The notes under the pieces are model-generated. The model ran no database searches, had not been told where the DNA came from, and saw only the letters and a program-made list of their open reading frames with translations. Shown here piece by piece: positions 16,489-25,826 of a stretch of DNA of 64,000 nucleotides. The stretch lies in contig NZ_LR134117.1 of assembly GCF_900635445.1 (NCBI RefSeq), positions 558,001 through 622,000 on the forward strand, in the 5' to 3' direction. The DNA comes from Serratia odorifera (lineage in GTDB: Bacteria > Pseudomonadota > Gammaproteobacteria > Enterobacterales > Enterobacteriaceae). A program made the position numbers and the translations under genes. Each line of letters starts with the position of its first letter. Within the stretch, counting starts at the first letter, position 1.

Positions 16489-16917
16489 TTAATGCCACCA
16501 AGCGATACCCTGTAGCGTTATCATAGTCAAAACGATGTAGCGCAGTGCTTTTCCGATACACAGAAAAAGCACAACAGGACCCCACGGCATGCGCAGCCAA
16601 CCTGCCAACACGCACAACAAATCGCCCACCACCGGCATCCAGCTGAGTAATAACGCAGCCGGGCCAAAGCGTTGCAACCAGCGCTGCGCCGTTGCCAGCC
16701 CGCGTTGTGGTTTCATCGCCGGTAGCAGGCGCCCGATAATTACATTGGTTACCCCGCCGAGCGTATTACCTAACGTCGCCGCCAATACCAACAGCTCCGG
16801 CGAAATACGACCATTGCTCAACAGAGCCACCAGATAGATTTCCGAGTTTCCCGGCAACAGCGTCGCACTGAGGAAACTACTGCCAAATAACGAAAGTAAC
16901 GTTAGCGTACTACTCAC
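16489..16917 (-). CDS. yqaA: DedA/SNARE-associated-type membrane protein YqaA
   Basis: A 142-residue inner-membrane protein with four hydrophobic segments. The motif FLSATLLPGNSEIYLVALLSNG and the GNTLGGVTNVIIGRLLP re-entrant region, with Gly and Pro conserved, are typical of the small YqaA group of the DedA superfamily. Homologues in this superfamily contribute to membrane homeostasis; no specific substrate is known for YqaA. It overlaps yqaB by 4 bp and so is translationally coupled to it. Confidence 0.88.
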   Translation of the reverse strand: MSSTLTLLSLFGSSFLSATLLPGNSEIYLVALLSNGRISPELLVLAATLGNTLGGVTNVIIGRLLPAMKPQRGLATAQRWLQRFGPAALLLSWMPVVGDLLCVLAGWLRMPWGPVVLFLCIGKALRYIVLTMITLQGIAWWH

Positions 16918-17480
16918 AGCGTGCGGACGTCTACCACCGCCATATTGGCGCTACGTGCTGCCTGGATGCCGAAATCGGCATCTTCAAACACCACGCAGTG
17001 TTCCGGCGGTACACCAATCAGTTCAGCACAGCGCAGAAAGGTATCTGGTTCCGGTTTGTGGCGCTGAACGTCATCGGCACCAACAATGGCATCAAAGCAT
17101 TGATACAGCCCTAAATGACGCAGCAATGCTTCCGCCATTCGGTGTTCGCTGCCGGTGCCAACCGCCATGGGGCGACGACCGTGATAGGATTTTACCACCT
17201 CAATCAGCGGCAAGGGGCGTACGGTATCAAGTAGCATCGCCTCTACCGCGCGCGTTTTTTCTGCCGCCAGATGATGGGGATCGAGATCGGCCTGATGCGC
17301 GGTGATAATCGCTTCGGCAATGCGCCAGCTTGGCGAACCGTTCAGCGCCACCATCGCCGCTTCATCGAACGCCATACCGTAACGCCCCAGCACCTGATGC
17401 CACGCTTTGCGATGCGTTGGTTCGGTATCCAGAATAGTGCCGTCCATGTCAAAGATCAGACCCTGGTAGCGATCGTACAT
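16914..17480 (-). CDS. yqaB: HAD-family fructose-1-phosphate phosphatase YqaB
   Basis: A 188-residue haloacid-dehalogenase phosphatase. HAD motif I is FDMDGTILDTEP, motif II lies in VGTGS, motif III is the Lys in RHKPEPDTF and motif IV is VFEDADFGIQAA. E. coli YqaB dephosphorylates fructose 1-phosphate and similar sugars. Length matches (188). It is the first gene of a yqaB-yqaA pair upstream of gshA. The 17481-17600 stretch upstream is otherwise empty. Confidence 0.92.
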   Translation of the reverse strand: MYDRYQGLIFDMDGTILDTEPTHRKAWHQVLGRYGMAFDEAAMVALNGSPSWRIAEAIITAHQADLDPHHLAAEKTRAVEAMLLDTVRPLPLIEVVKSYHGRRPMAVGTGSEHRMAEALLRHLGLYQCFDAIVGADDVQRHKPEPDTFLRCAELIGVPPEHCVVFEDADFGIQAARSANMAVVDVRTL

Positions 17481-17611
17481 CGTTACTCCATGATCATAGA
17501 GGAAAGAAAACTACTTTATCGCAAAGCAGCCATATTGTCGCTGATTGCGTGATGACGGAAAATGCCTTGGGTGGCGCAGGGATTTAGTTCGAACAAGCAT
17601 GGCAGAAAGCG

Positions 17612-17635
17612 AAAAACCCGCCGAAGCGGGTTTTT
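17612..17635. terminator. Distal terminator of the tRNA operon (copy 1)
   Basis: AAAAACCCGC-CGAA-GCGGGTTTTT, a 10-bp stem with a stable tetraloop and flanking A/T runs, works in either direction. An identical copy stands at 17761-17784, with the same flanking AGCG before and CTTAGA after, so the block has been duplicated. Confidence 0.92.
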
Positions 17636-17642
17636 CTTAGAG

Positions 17643-17750
17643 GGTGCATCCAGGAGGATGATTCGGCTTACGCCTCACCCTGCGGGCCGTTGCCAAGGCA
17701 ACGTTGTCTCGCTACGCTCGGCTCGAACCTCCAACCGCTCTTCTCGCGGT
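17643..17750 (-). repeat. rtT-like repeat with an interrupted tRNA-Arg 3' end
   Basis: Read on the minus strand, the last 17 bases of the neighbouring tRNA-Arg acceptor/T-arm (ATCCTCCTGGATGCACC) are present, and a T-arm-like GGAGGTTCGAG appears about 75 bp earlier. Between them lies a hairpin-bearing segment with GTTGCC-TT-GGCAAC and GGCCCGCAGGG (17678-17708) shared with the second unit at 17961-17991. Such units, each ending in the 3' bases of the adjacent tRNA, resemble the rtT repeats of the E. coli tyrT operon. A decayed tRNA gene is the alternative. Confidence 0.55.
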
Positions 17751-17760
17751 CGGAAAAGCG

Positions 17761-17784
17761 AAAAACCCGCCGAAGCGGGTTTTT
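17761..17784. terminator. Terminator of the tRNA operon (copy 2)
   Basis: Identical 24-bp hairpin to 17612-17635 (stem ACCCGC/GCGGGT with A and T flanks), placed 6 bp after the 3' end of the last intact tRNA-Arg gene on the minus strand. It should end the transcript before the distal rtT-like unit. Confidence 0.92.
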
Positions 17785-17790
17785 CTTAGA

Positions 17791-17867
17791 TGGTGCATCC
17801 AGGAGGATTCGAACCTCCGACCGCTCGGTTCGTAGCCGAGTACTCTATCCAGCTGAGCTATGGATGC
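17791..17867 (-). tRNA. tRNA-Arg (ACG)
   Basis: A 77-nt gene with CCA encoded. The acceptor arms GCATCCA/TGGATGC pair, the T-arm is GGAGGTTCGAATCCTCC and the anticodon loop CTACGAA gives ACG (read as ICG). It is the third intact copy of an identical sequence in this operon. Confidence 0.97.
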
Positions 17868-17922
17868 AATCTAACCTTTTACAGCGAATTCGTTTCTATC
17901 CGTGAAACGTCACTTTTAAGAA

Positions 17923-18020
17923 TGGTGCATCCAGGAGGATTACTCAGCGTAACCGCATCGCCCTGCGGGCCGTTGCTAAAGCAACGTTATCCCCTTCGAG
18001 CTACCTTTCAGCTCGCATTT
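17923..18020 (-). repeat. rtT-like repeat ending in a tRNA-Arg 3' end
   Basis: On the minus strand the unit ends with AATCCTCCTGGATGCACCA, the last 19 bases of the flanking tRNA-Arg genes, without the rest of the tRNA. Upstream are GGCCCGCAGGG and the hairpin GTTGC-TTTA-GCAAC (31 bases, 17961-17991, 28 of 31 identical to 17678-17708) and a second hairpin GCGAGCTGAAAGGTAGCTCG. It sits between the second and third intact tRNA-Arg genes. The pattern parallels rtT RNA of E. coli tyrT. Confidence 0.55.
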
Positions 18021-18058
18021 ACCTGAAAGCCAGAGCTTTTGATAAATGCTATTAAGAA

Positions 18059-18135
18059 TGGTGCATCCAGGAGGATTCGAACCTCCGACCGCTCGGTTCG
18101 TAGCCGAGTACTCTATCCAGCTGAGCTATGGATGC
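18059..18135 (-). tRNA. tRNA-Arg (ACG)
   Basis: A 77-nt gene identical in sequence to the copies at 17791 and 18196, with encoded CCA and anticodon ACG. It corresponds to one of the E. coli argVYZQ genes. Confidence 0.97.
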
Positions 18136-18195
18136 ACTGTAATTCTTTTGATACCGTATGGTACAACTTCAACAACCCGACCATATGGCTAAATA

Positions 18196-18272
18196 TGGTG
18201 CATCCAGGAGGATTCGAACCTCCGACCGCTCGGTTCGTAGCCGAGTACTCTATCCAGCTGAGCTATGGATGC
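18196..18272 (-). tRNA. tRNA-Arg (ACG)
   Basis: A 77-nt gene, the first of three identical tRNA-Arg(ACG) copies, only 3 bp after tRNA-Ser. Such tight spacing implies processing from one primary transcript. Confidence 0.97.
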
Positions 18273-18275
18273 AAA

Positions 18276-18368
18276 TGGCGGTGAGGCGGGGATTCGAACC
18301 CCGGATGCAGCTTTTGACCGCATACTCCCTTAGCAGGGGAGCGCCTTCAGCCTCTCGGCCACCTCACC
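18276..18368 (-). tRNA. serV: tRNA-Ser (GCT)
   Basis: A 93-nt class II tRNA with the long variable arm of tRNA-Ser, acceptor GGTGAGG/CCTCACC, encoded CCA and anticodon loop CTGCTAA, giving GCT. It is the first gene of the serV-arg operon, as in E. coli. Confidence 0.97.
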
Positions 18369-18433
18369 AGTACGCTTCTTTCGAACTGTGCCTAACTCGC
18401 TTTAAAGAAGCTCATCGGCACTGCGTGGCGCAC

Positions 18434-18461
18434 ATATTACTTTCCCCGACTTATAAGTCAA
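18434..18461 (-). promoter_or_regulatory. Strong stable-RNA promoter of the serV-arg operon
   Basis: On the minus strand TTGACT (18456-18461), a 16-bp spacer and TAATAT (18434-18439) are followed by the GC-rich discriminator GTGCGCC, the pattern expected for growth-rate and ppGpp-controlled tRNA promoters. It starts about 66 bp before tRNA-Ser. The remaining 18462-18633 stretch between this and the csrA terminator contains no gene I can support. Confidence 0.8.
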
Positions 18462-18633
18462 ACAATTTTTCCCCAACTCCTGCGCGTTTGCACAAATCAC
18501 AGGCAACATGAGTGATTTGACGGCAAAAAAGAGTGTTTTATCAACAGTCAAACACCGATAATTCCACAACATAACGGAGAGGTAAGAAGAGAGAAAATAT
18601 TGGTAGGAATGCACTAAAGCGGGGATAAGGCGC

Positions 18634-18674
18634 AAAAAAAGGCAGAAGCGTCTCGCTACGCAACGAGACGCTGC
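18634..18674 (-). terminator. csrA terminator
   Basis: On the minus strand the stem GCGTCTCG / CGAGACGC, extended by CAGC/TCTG-like pairs, is followed by TTTTTTT. It starts 9 bp after the csrA stop codon. Confidence 0.88.
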
Positions 18675-18682
18675 TTTCGAAA

Positions 18683-18868
18683 TCAGTAAGTCGTCTGTTG
18701 AGACTTCTCTGCCTGGATACGTTGATAGATTTCTTCGCGGTGTACAGACACCTCTTTCGGAGCATTCACACCAATACGAACCTGGTTGCCTTTTACCCCT
18801 AGCACTGTAACCGTGACCTCATCGCCAATCATGAGGGTTTCACCAACTCGACGAGTCAGAATTAACAT
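18683..18868 (-). CDS. csrA: Carbon storage regulator CsrA
   Basis: A 61-residue RNA-binding dimer, equal in length to E. coli CsrA, starting MLILTRRVGETLMIGDEV with the RNA-contact residues Leu4 and Arg44 (VHREEIY) conserved. It binds GGA motifs in mRNA leaders and represses glycogen synthesis, biofilm and secondary metabolism. GGAGCAAA precedes the ATG. It lies between alaS and the serV operon, as in other enterobacteria. The 252-bp gap to alaS holds its promoters. Confidence 0.98.
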   Translation of the reverse strand: MLILTRRVGETLMIGDEVTVTVLGVKGNQVRIGVNAPKEVSVHREEIYQRIQAEKSQQTTY

Positions 18869-19063
18869 TCTTTGCTCCTTGAAAGATTAAAAGAGTCGGG
18901 TCTCTCAGTTTCCCCGTCATTATCCATCATATGTGGTGAAAAGGTAAGCCATAGAACCCACAATAAGTGTAAGTAGACTTGGTATCACCGCAGATAACGA
19001 TAAGTTTAGCCGACCTGAGAAACTTTGTTCCCGTAATTGTAACTGCATTGTTTAAGCACAGTA

Positions 19064-19098
19064 TAAAAACGCCATAATCAACAAAGAGTTATGGCGTT
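19064..19098 (-). terminator. alaS terminator
   Basis: On the minus strand AACGCCATAA / TTATGGCGTT form a perfect 10-bp stem with an 11-base loop, followed by TTTAT, 22 bp after the alaS stop. Confidence 0.88.
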
Positions 19099-19120
19099 CA
19101 GATGTGCTATTTATTTATAT

Positions 19121-21749
19121 TCACAGCTTGGAAGCCACCCAGGCTTCGACGCTGTCTAATGCCGCCGGCAGAGCGTTGACATCGCTTCCCCCTGCCTGCG
19201 CCATATCAGGACGGCCACCGCCTTTGCCGCCAACCTGCTGTGCCACGTTGCCAATCAATTCGCCGGCTTTTACCCGGTCGGTCAGGTCCTTGGTTACACC
19301 GGCAATCAGACTGACTTTGCCCTCAGCGGTGGTAGCCAGAACGATAATTGCCGAACCCAGCTGATTCTTGAGATCGTCAACCATGGTACGCAGCATCTTC
19401 GGCTCAACGTTATCCAACTGGCTCACCAGCAGTTTCACGCCGTTGACCTGCTTCGCCTTGCTGGACAGTGAGGCACTCTCCAACGCCGCCTGCTGGTCTT
19501 TGAGCTGTTGCAGCTCCTTTTCCAGCGTGCGGGTACGATCGAGTACCGCGCGCACTTTCTCTGACAGATTATTGCCGTCACCTTTTACCAGATGAGCAAC
19601 CTCTTGCAACAGGTCGCTCTGCTGATGCAGCGTGGCAATCGCGCCTTCGCCGGTGACCGCTTCAATACGACGGATCCCCGCGGCGGTGCCGGATTCGCTC
19701 TGGATACGGAACAGACCGATATCACCGGTACGGCTGGCGTGTGTGCCGCCGCACAGTTCGGTCGAGAAGTCGCCCATGGTCAGTACGCGCACATGGTCAT
19801 CGTACTTCTCACCGAACAGCGCCATCGCGCCCTTCTCTTTGGCATCATCCAGCGCCATCACTTCAGTCTGGACCGGCAGATTGCGACGAACCTGTTGGTT
19901 GACCAAATCTTCTACCGCACGGATTTGTTCCGGCTTCATCGCTTCAAAATGCGAAAAGTCGAAACGCAGATATTTATCGTTAACCAGCGAGCCTTTTTGA
20001 GCCACGTGCTCCCCCAATACCTGACGCAGAGCAGCATGCAGCAAATGGGTCGCCGAGTGGTTCAGACGAATGCGATTACGGCGAACCTGGTCAATCAGCG
20101 CGTCGACGCTGTCGCCGACTTTCAGCACGCCCTGCGCCAATTTGCCCTGATGGCCGATAGCCTGACCGTATTTCTGCGTATCGCCAACCACGAACTCAGC
20201 AGCGGCGGACTTCAGGATGCCTTTATCGCCGACCTGACCACCGGACTCACCGTAGAACGGTGTGGCGTCCAACACGACTACCGCCTCTTCGCCGGCATGG
20301 ATCTCGTCCACCGGTTGGCCGTCACGGAACAGGGCGGTGATTTTCGCCTGCTGCTGGTCATGATCATAACCACAGAACTCACTGGCTCCGTCAACGCGGA
20401 TTAAGCTGTTGTAATCGGCACCAAAACCGCTGGATTCACGCGCACGACGGCGCTGGGCTTCCATCGCCGCCTCAAAGCCAGCCTCATCCACTTTCAGGCC
20501 GCGCTCGCGACAGACGTCGGCGGTCAAATCAACCGGGAAGCCGTAGGTGTCGTACAGGCGGAAAGCGGTTTCGCCATCCAGCGTGTCACCCTGCAGCTTG
20601 GCCAACTCTTCATCCAGCAGCGCCAGACCACGCTCCAGCGTGCGGGCAAACTGCTCTTCTTCGGTTTTCAGTACTTGCTCGACCATCGCCTGCTGGCTCT
20701 TCAGCTCATCGGCCGCAGGCCCCATAACGCCAATCAGCGGTGCAACCAATTTGTAGAAGAAGGTGTCTTTGGCGCCCAGCATATTGCCGTGACGCACCGC
20801 ACGACGAATGATACGACGCAGCACATAGCCGCGGTTTTCATTCGACGGGATAACGCCATCAGAGATCAGGAAGGCACAGGAACGAATGTGGTCGGCAATA
20901 ACACGCAGCGATTTGTTATCCAGATCGGTTGCGCCAGTGACCTTGGCCACCGCTTCGATCAGCGTACGGAACAGATCGATTTCATAGTTGGAGTTCACAT
21001 GCTGCAACACCGCGGCGATACGCTCAAGCCCCCATGCCGGTGTCCACCGACGGCTTGGGCAATGGCAGCATGGTGCCGTCGGATTGACGGTTAAACTGCA
21101 TGAACACGATGTTCCAGATTTCGATGTAACGGTCGCCGTCTTCTTCCGCGCTGCCCGGAGGGCCGCCCCAGATGTGATCACCGTGATCGTAGAAGATTTC
21201 TGTGCACGGGCCGCAAGGGCCGGTGTCGCCCATCTGCCAGAAGTTGTCAGAGGCAAATGGTGCGCCCTTATTGTCGCCAATACGGATAATACGCTCTGCG
21301 GGGATGCCGATTTCGTTCTGCCAGATATTGAAGGCTTCATCATCGGTTTCGTAGACGGTCACCCACAGCTTTTCTTTTGGCAGATTGAACCAGTTTTCAC
21401 CGGTCAGCAGTTCCCATGCATAGGCGATGGCATCGTTTTTGAAGTAATCGCCAAAGCTGAAGTTGCCCAGCATTTCAAAGAAGGTGTGGTGACGAGCGGT
21501 ATAGCCGACGTTTTCCAGATCGTTATGCTTACCACCGGCACGCACGCAGCGTTGCGAGGTCGTCGCACGGGAGTAGGCGCGTTTGTCCAGCCCCAGGAAA
21601 ACATCTTTGAATTGGTTCATGCCGGCATTGGTAAACAGCAATGTCGGATCATTGTTAGGTACCAGGGAGCTGCTTGCGACAACCTGGTGACCTTTACTAT
21701 GAAAGAAATCGAGAAACGCTTGACGGATCTCAGCGGTGCTCTTGCTCAT
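19121..21749 (-). CDS. alaS: Alanyl-tRNA synthetase (frameshifted in this sequence)
   Basis: Repaired length is 875 residues, as in E. coli. The N-terminal class II aminoacylation domain begins MSKSTAEIRQAFLDFF and contains TLLFTNAGMNQFKD. It ends in SVDTGMG, where the frame is broken by an extra base in the C-run 21029-21033 (GGGGG on the coding strand for GGGG); the rest resumes LERIAAVLQHVNSNYEIDLF. The editing domain with HSATHLLHAAL and CGGTHASRTGDIG and the C-Ala domain with GGKGGGRPDMAQAGG follow. As the gene is essential, a sequence error is likely. The conserved start is the ATG at 21749, not 21788. Confidence 0.96.
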
Positions 21750-21883
21750 ATTTTTCCCGGAAAGGCTAGAATAACGATACGTGAGCAAAGGGGCGCGTCA
21801 TCCTGACGATGGTCCCCCGCTCACGAACAAAAAGTGGGGATAAGATAAATTTTCTTCACAGGGAAGTAAAACCCCGTGTGCGT

Positions 21884-22417
21884 TCATTGCGCAAATTCAC
21901 GGTAAATTGACTGAATTTCTTCCTGAAAGAAGCCTCGATAGAGCAGATAACGCTGTACTTTAGCCTTGTCTTTCCATTCTTTCGGCAACGGCTCGCCAAA
22001 TTTGCGCAGCGCAACCTCTCTGGCATGGGCGCACCAGTCAATCTCGCACTCGGCCAACGCCGTTTGCACCGTGTCCTTGTCGACGCCTTTTTGCATCAGT
22101 TCCGAACGAATGCGCTGCGCGCCATAGCCTTTACGGCTGCGGCTGCCGATGTAGCTGACGGCAAAACGCGGGTCGTCCAGCCAATTATGCTGATAACAAT
22201 AGGCAATGACCTGTTCGACAACGGTAGGATCTATCGGTTCAACGGGCGTGGCGGTAGGAGGTTTTGTGGCCATTCTGCCACGGGCAGCAAACGGCTGCGC
22301 CGCAAGTTTGCGGCGCAGTTCGGCTTCACTGTGGTCGCGTTGCGATAACAAACGCATCGCGCGACTTAGCAGGTCATTAAAGGTGTTCCCAGCAGGCTGA
22401 GGAACGGCATCATTCAT
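21884..22417 (-). CDS. recX: RecA regulatory protein RecX
   Basis: A 177-residue member of the RecX family, which binds RecA filaments and limits recombinase and coprotease activity. It consists of repeated three-helix units; characteristic stretches are LLSQRDHSEAELRRKL, VIAYCYQHNWLDDPRFA and the basic YIGSRSRKGYGAQRIRSELMQKG. It is about 10 residues longer than the E. coli protein, in a variable Pro/Thr linker (TKPPTATPVEPIDP). It lies 58 bp downstream of recA and shares its SOS promoter by readthrough. Confidence 0.93.
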   Translation of the reverse strand: MNDAVPQPAGNTFNDLLSRAMRLLSQRDHSEAELRRKLAAQPFAARGRMATKPPTATPVEPIDPTVVEQVIAYCYQHNWLDDPRFAVSYIGSRSRKGYGAQRIRSELMQKGVDKDTVQTALAECEIDWCAHAREVALRKFGEPLPKEWKDKAKVQRYLLYRGFFQEEIQSIYREFAQ

Positions 22418-22475
22418 AGCATCACAGCCTTGATAAAGGCGGCGCGCTCAAACGGCGCATCGCCTTCAGTGAGGG

Positions 22476-23537
22476 TTAAAACTCTTCGCTGGTTTCCGCT
22501 TCGTCATCAACGCCTTCGTTGGTGGCCATTGCCGACTCGTTGCTGCTGTGCAACAGCAGGTCACGCAGCTTCTTGTCCAGCTCGGCAGCAACCGCCGGGT
22601 TTTCCTTCAGGAAGTTACAGGCGTTAGCCTTGCCTTGCCCGATTTTCTCGCCGTTGTAGCTATACCATGCGCCGGCTTTTTCGATCATCTTGTGCTTGAC
22701 GCCCAGATCGACCAGTTCACCGCGGCTGTTGATGCCTTCACCGTACATGATTTGGAATTCAGCCTGTTTGAATGGCGCAGCGATCTTGTTCTTCACCACT
22801 TTAACGCGGGTTTCGCTGCCCACCACTTCGTCGCCTTCCTTGATGGCGCCGATACGGCGAATATCCAGGCGAACGGAAGCATAGAATTTCAACGCGTTAC
22901 CACCGGTAGTGGTTTCTGGGTTACCGAACATCACACCGATTTTCATACGGATCTGGTTAATAAAGATCAGCAGCGTATTGGCGTTCTTCAGGTTGCCGGC
23001 CAGCTTGCGCATCGCCTGGCTCATCATGCGCGCCGCCAGACCCATGTGGGAATCGCCGATCTCGCCTTCGATTTCTGCTTTTGGTGTCAACGCCGCGACG
23101 GAGTCGACGATGATCACGTCAACGGCACCGGAGCGGGTCAGCGCGTCACAGATTTCCAACGCCTGCTCACCGGTATCCGGTTGCGAACACAACAGGTTGT
23201 CGATATCCACGCCCAGCTTCTTGGCGTAGATCGGATCCAGCGCGTGTTCGGCGTCGATAAAGGCACAGGTTTTGCCTTCGCGCTGCGCGGCGGCGATGAC
23301 TTGCAGCGTCAACGTGGTTTTACCGGAAGATTCCGGCCCGTAGATCTCGACGATACGCCCCATCGGCAAGCCGCCGGCGCCCAGCGCGATATCAAGTGAC
23401 AGTGAGCCGGTAGAGATCGTTTCCACGTCCATGGAGCGGTCTTCACCCAGACGCATGATGGAGCCTTTGCCGAATTGTTTTTCAATCTGGCCCAGTGCCG
23501 CAGCTAACGCCTTTTGCTTGTTCTCATCAATAGCCAT
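22476..23537 (-). CDS. recA: Recombinase RecA
   Basis: A 353-residue RecA protein (E. coli 353). Walker A is GPESSGKTTL (about 67-74), Walker B VIIVDSVAAL, and the L2 DNA-binding loop follows INQIRMKIGVMFGNPETTTGG. It forms filaments on single-stranded DNA for strand exchange and triggers LexA autocleavage. The acidic C-terminal tail (DDEAETSEEF) is retained. GAGGAGC precedes the ATG. Its SOS promoter is annotated separately. Confidence 0.99.
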   Translation of the reverse strand: MAIDENKQKALAAALGQIEKQFGKGSIMRLGEDRSMDVETISTGSLSLDIALGAGGLPMGRIVEIYGPESSGKTTLTLQVIAAAQREGKTCAFIDAEHALDPIYAKKLGVDIDNLLCSQPDTGEQALEICDALTRSGAVDVIIVDSVAALTPKAEIEGEIGDSHMGLAARMMSQAMRKLAGNLKNANTLLIFINQIRMKIGVMFGNPETTTGGNALKFYASVRLDIRRIGAIKEGDEVVGSETRVKVVKNKIAAPFKQAEFQIMYGEGINSRGELVDLGVKHKMIEKAGAWYSYNGEKIGQGKANACNFLKENPAVAAELDKKLRDLLLHSSNESAMATNEGVDDEAETSEEF

Positions 23538-23612
23538 TTTTGCTCCTCGTTACGCAATGTCGGTGTTACCCCACACTGCCACTGAATGTATGTTGTGCAG
23601 GAAATGTCACTA

Positions 23613-23640
23613 ATTATACTGTATGGTCATACAGTATCAA
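23613..23640 (-). promoter_or_regulatory. recA promoter with LexA box
   Basis: The 20-mer 23617-23636 (TACTGTATGGTCATACAGTA) is a perfect LexA box. On the minus strand it lies between the -35 TTGATA (23635-23640) and the -10 TATAAT (23613-23618), spacer 16 bp, the textbook recA arrangement. Confidence 0.97.
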
Positions 23641-23648
23641 GCCTAATT

Positions 23649-24138
23649 TTACAAAAATTCGTCAAGCGCGGTTTGCAGTGCAAAAAGCGTCGCCTGCCGC
23701 CTGACGGTGTCGCGGTCGCCGGCAAACCGCATTTTACGTGCCATCACACGGCCGGAACGTTCGGCAAAGCCGAACCATACCGTCCCCACCGGCTTTTCAG
23801 CGCTGCCGCCGTCCGGCCCGGCAATGCCGCTGACCGAAAGCGCCAGGTCGGCGCCGGCGGCATGCAATGCGCCCTGCGCCATTTCACGCACCACTTCTTC
23901 GCTCACTGCGCCATACGCCCTGCAAGGTGGCTTCCGCCACGCCGAGCATCTGGTGCTTGGCCGTATTACTGTAAGTGACAAAACCGCGATCGAAATAGGC
24001 CGAACTGCCGGCAATGTCGGTAATCGCTTTGGCGATACCGCCGCCGGTGCAGGATTCCGCACAGGTGATCCAGCGCCCGCCGGCCTTGAGTTTATCGCCA
24101 ACCGCCATGCTGAGTTTACGCAGCATATCTTCGCTCAT
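23649..24138 (-). CDS. pncC: Nicotinamide-nucleotide amidase (frameshifted here)
   Basis: Repaired length is about 162 residues, close to E. coli PncC/YgaD (165). It deamidates NMN to nicotinate mononucleotide in pyridine-nucleotide recycling. CinA C-terminal family motifs are AESCTGGGIAKAITDIAGSS and SVSGIAGPDGGSAEKPVGTV. The frame breaks at the C-run 23918-23920, where removal of one base joins ATLQ to AYGAVSEEVVREMAQGA. The start at 24138 (MSEDMLRKLS) follows GGAGGCG. It lies upstream of recA as in other enterics. Confidence 0.92.
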
Positions 24139-24367
24139 AACGCCTCCTTCAGGAACCAGGGTATATGCGCCCGATAGTAGCATTTATCAAGGCATCGCGC
24201 GGAGCGGTCGCCAACATTGCGCAGCGCGGCGCAAGACGGCGAGGTTTTAAGCATCCAGGCAAACTGCTAGTATCAAAAAGAGCGCCCAGCTTGCCGGGCT
24301 ACAGGGAAAATCCACAGGGACGCCGGTTACCGGCCAATATCCGCCATGACTGAAGTAGGATGATCGT

Positions 24368-25784
24368 GTGAAAAAAACGTTAGGCGTATTCTTTCCGCTG
24401 TATACCACCACTCTGCTAATGTTGCTGGGCTCAGGCCTGCTCACCACCTATGTCTCGTTGCGCCTGACCTCAATCAACGTCACCGGCGGTACGATCGGCG
24501 CGATTATTGCCGCCAACTATATCGGCCTGGTGATCGGCGGCAAGGTCGGGCATTTTCTGATTGCGCGCGTCGGCCATATCCGCGCCTATGTGTCCTGCGC
24601 CGGCATTATCACCGCCGCGGTACTGGGGCACGGCCTGACGGAATATATCCCGGTGTGGGTGGTGTTGCGACTGATCATCGGCCTGTGCATGATGTGCCAA
24701 TACATGGTGCTGGAAAGCTGGCTTAACGATCAGGCGGAATCCAGCCAGCGCGGCGTGGTATTTGGCGTGTATATGGTGGCCACCTATCTTGGCATGTCGC
24801 TGGGTCAGGTAGTACTGATGCTGCAAAGCGGGCTGGGCATCACCACGCTGCTGCTGATTGCGCTATGCTTCGCGCTGTGCCTGGTGCCGATAGCGCTTAC
24901 CACCCGCACCAATGCGCGTCACATGTCTCCGGCGCCGCTTGAGCTACGCTACTTTATCGGCGCCATTCCCAAAGTGCTGGCCACCACGCTGGTGATCGGC
25001 ATGGTAGTCGGTTCATTCTATGGGCTGGCACCGGTGTACGCCAGCCAGCAGGCGCTGTCCACGCAGCAGACCGGGTTGTTCATGGCTCTGGCGATTTTCG
25101 CCGGCCTGGTGGCACAATTCCCGCTCAGTTGGCTCTCGGATCGCTACAACCGTACGCTGCTGATGCGCGTCAACGCCATTCTGCTGACCGTGGCGGCGCT
25201 GCCGCTGGCGCTGCTGCCACACATTGATTTTCACCTGCTGCTGGCGGTCGGTTTTATCGTCAGCATGCTGCAGTTCACGCTGTACCCGCTGGCCGTCGCG
25301 TTGGCCAATGACCTGATCGAGCCAGAGCGACGCGTGTCGCTGGCGGCCTGCCTGCTGATGGCATTTGGCGTTGGTGCCAGCGTTGGTCCGCTGGCGGTCG
25401 GGGTGCTGATCCAGCCGCTCGGCGGCAATATCCTGTATGTATTCTTCGCCCTGTGCGGCGTACTGATCGTCGGCTTCAGCCGCACGGTAAAAGAAGACGA
25501 GTCGCAATTTGTCGACGATGCGCCCCTGCCACATATCGCCATGCCCGACAGCCTGGTCAGTTCCCCCGCTTTCACCGGCGCTGAACCCGACCTTCGATGA
25601 GCAGATGATTCAGGAGACCATGCCGCCACCGGAGGCCGCCCCCGATCCGCTCGAGCAAGACAACGCGACCGGCGACGCGTCGCCAGAGCCAGAGTCGCAG
25701 CCAGTAGAAAGCGAGCCTGCGTCACCGCAGGGGGCCGATCCTGATGACGATACCGGTTTGAAGAAAGCCTATACCATGCTGTAA
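24368..25784 (+). CDS. MFS transporter with acidic C-terminal tail (frameshifted here)
   Basis: A 12-helix major facilitator protein beginning MKKTLGVFFPLYTTTLLMLL, with the cytoplasmic-loop motif QFPLSWLSDRYNRTLLMRVN and helix stretches like ESWLNDQAESSQRG, reminiscent of the YcaD-like group. The membrane core ends near residue 380. The open frame stops at 25600, but removal of one C from the run 25563-25567 continues it to 25784 and adds about 70 residues rich in Pro, Glu and Asp ending LKKAYTML. The tail is probably real because it runs to the shared terminator. Substrate unknown. Confidence 0.75.
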
Positions 25785-25810
25785 AAAAAAGGGCCGGATT
25801 CGGCCCTTGT
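25783..25810. terminator. Bidirectional terminator between the MFS gene and mltB
   Basis: AAGGGCCG-GATT-CGGCCCTT forms an 8-bp stem; on the minus strand it is followed by TTTTTTTT, so it is a strong terminator for mltB. The + strand side lacks a T-run and is weaker. Confidence 0.88.
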
Positions 25811-25826
25811 GCTTTATCGATCAAAA

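Noticed and set aside
17678..17991. The repeated GGCCCGCAGGG block as a transposon or MITE
   Set aside because: There are no terminal inverted repeats or target-site duplications, and each copy ends in tRNA 3' sequence, which fits an rtT-like unit better.
21024..21343. Alternative N-terminus of the longer alaS frame (a Ser/Arg-rich extension)
   Set aside because: It is out-of-frame translation of the real alaS coding sequence on the 5' side of the frameshift.
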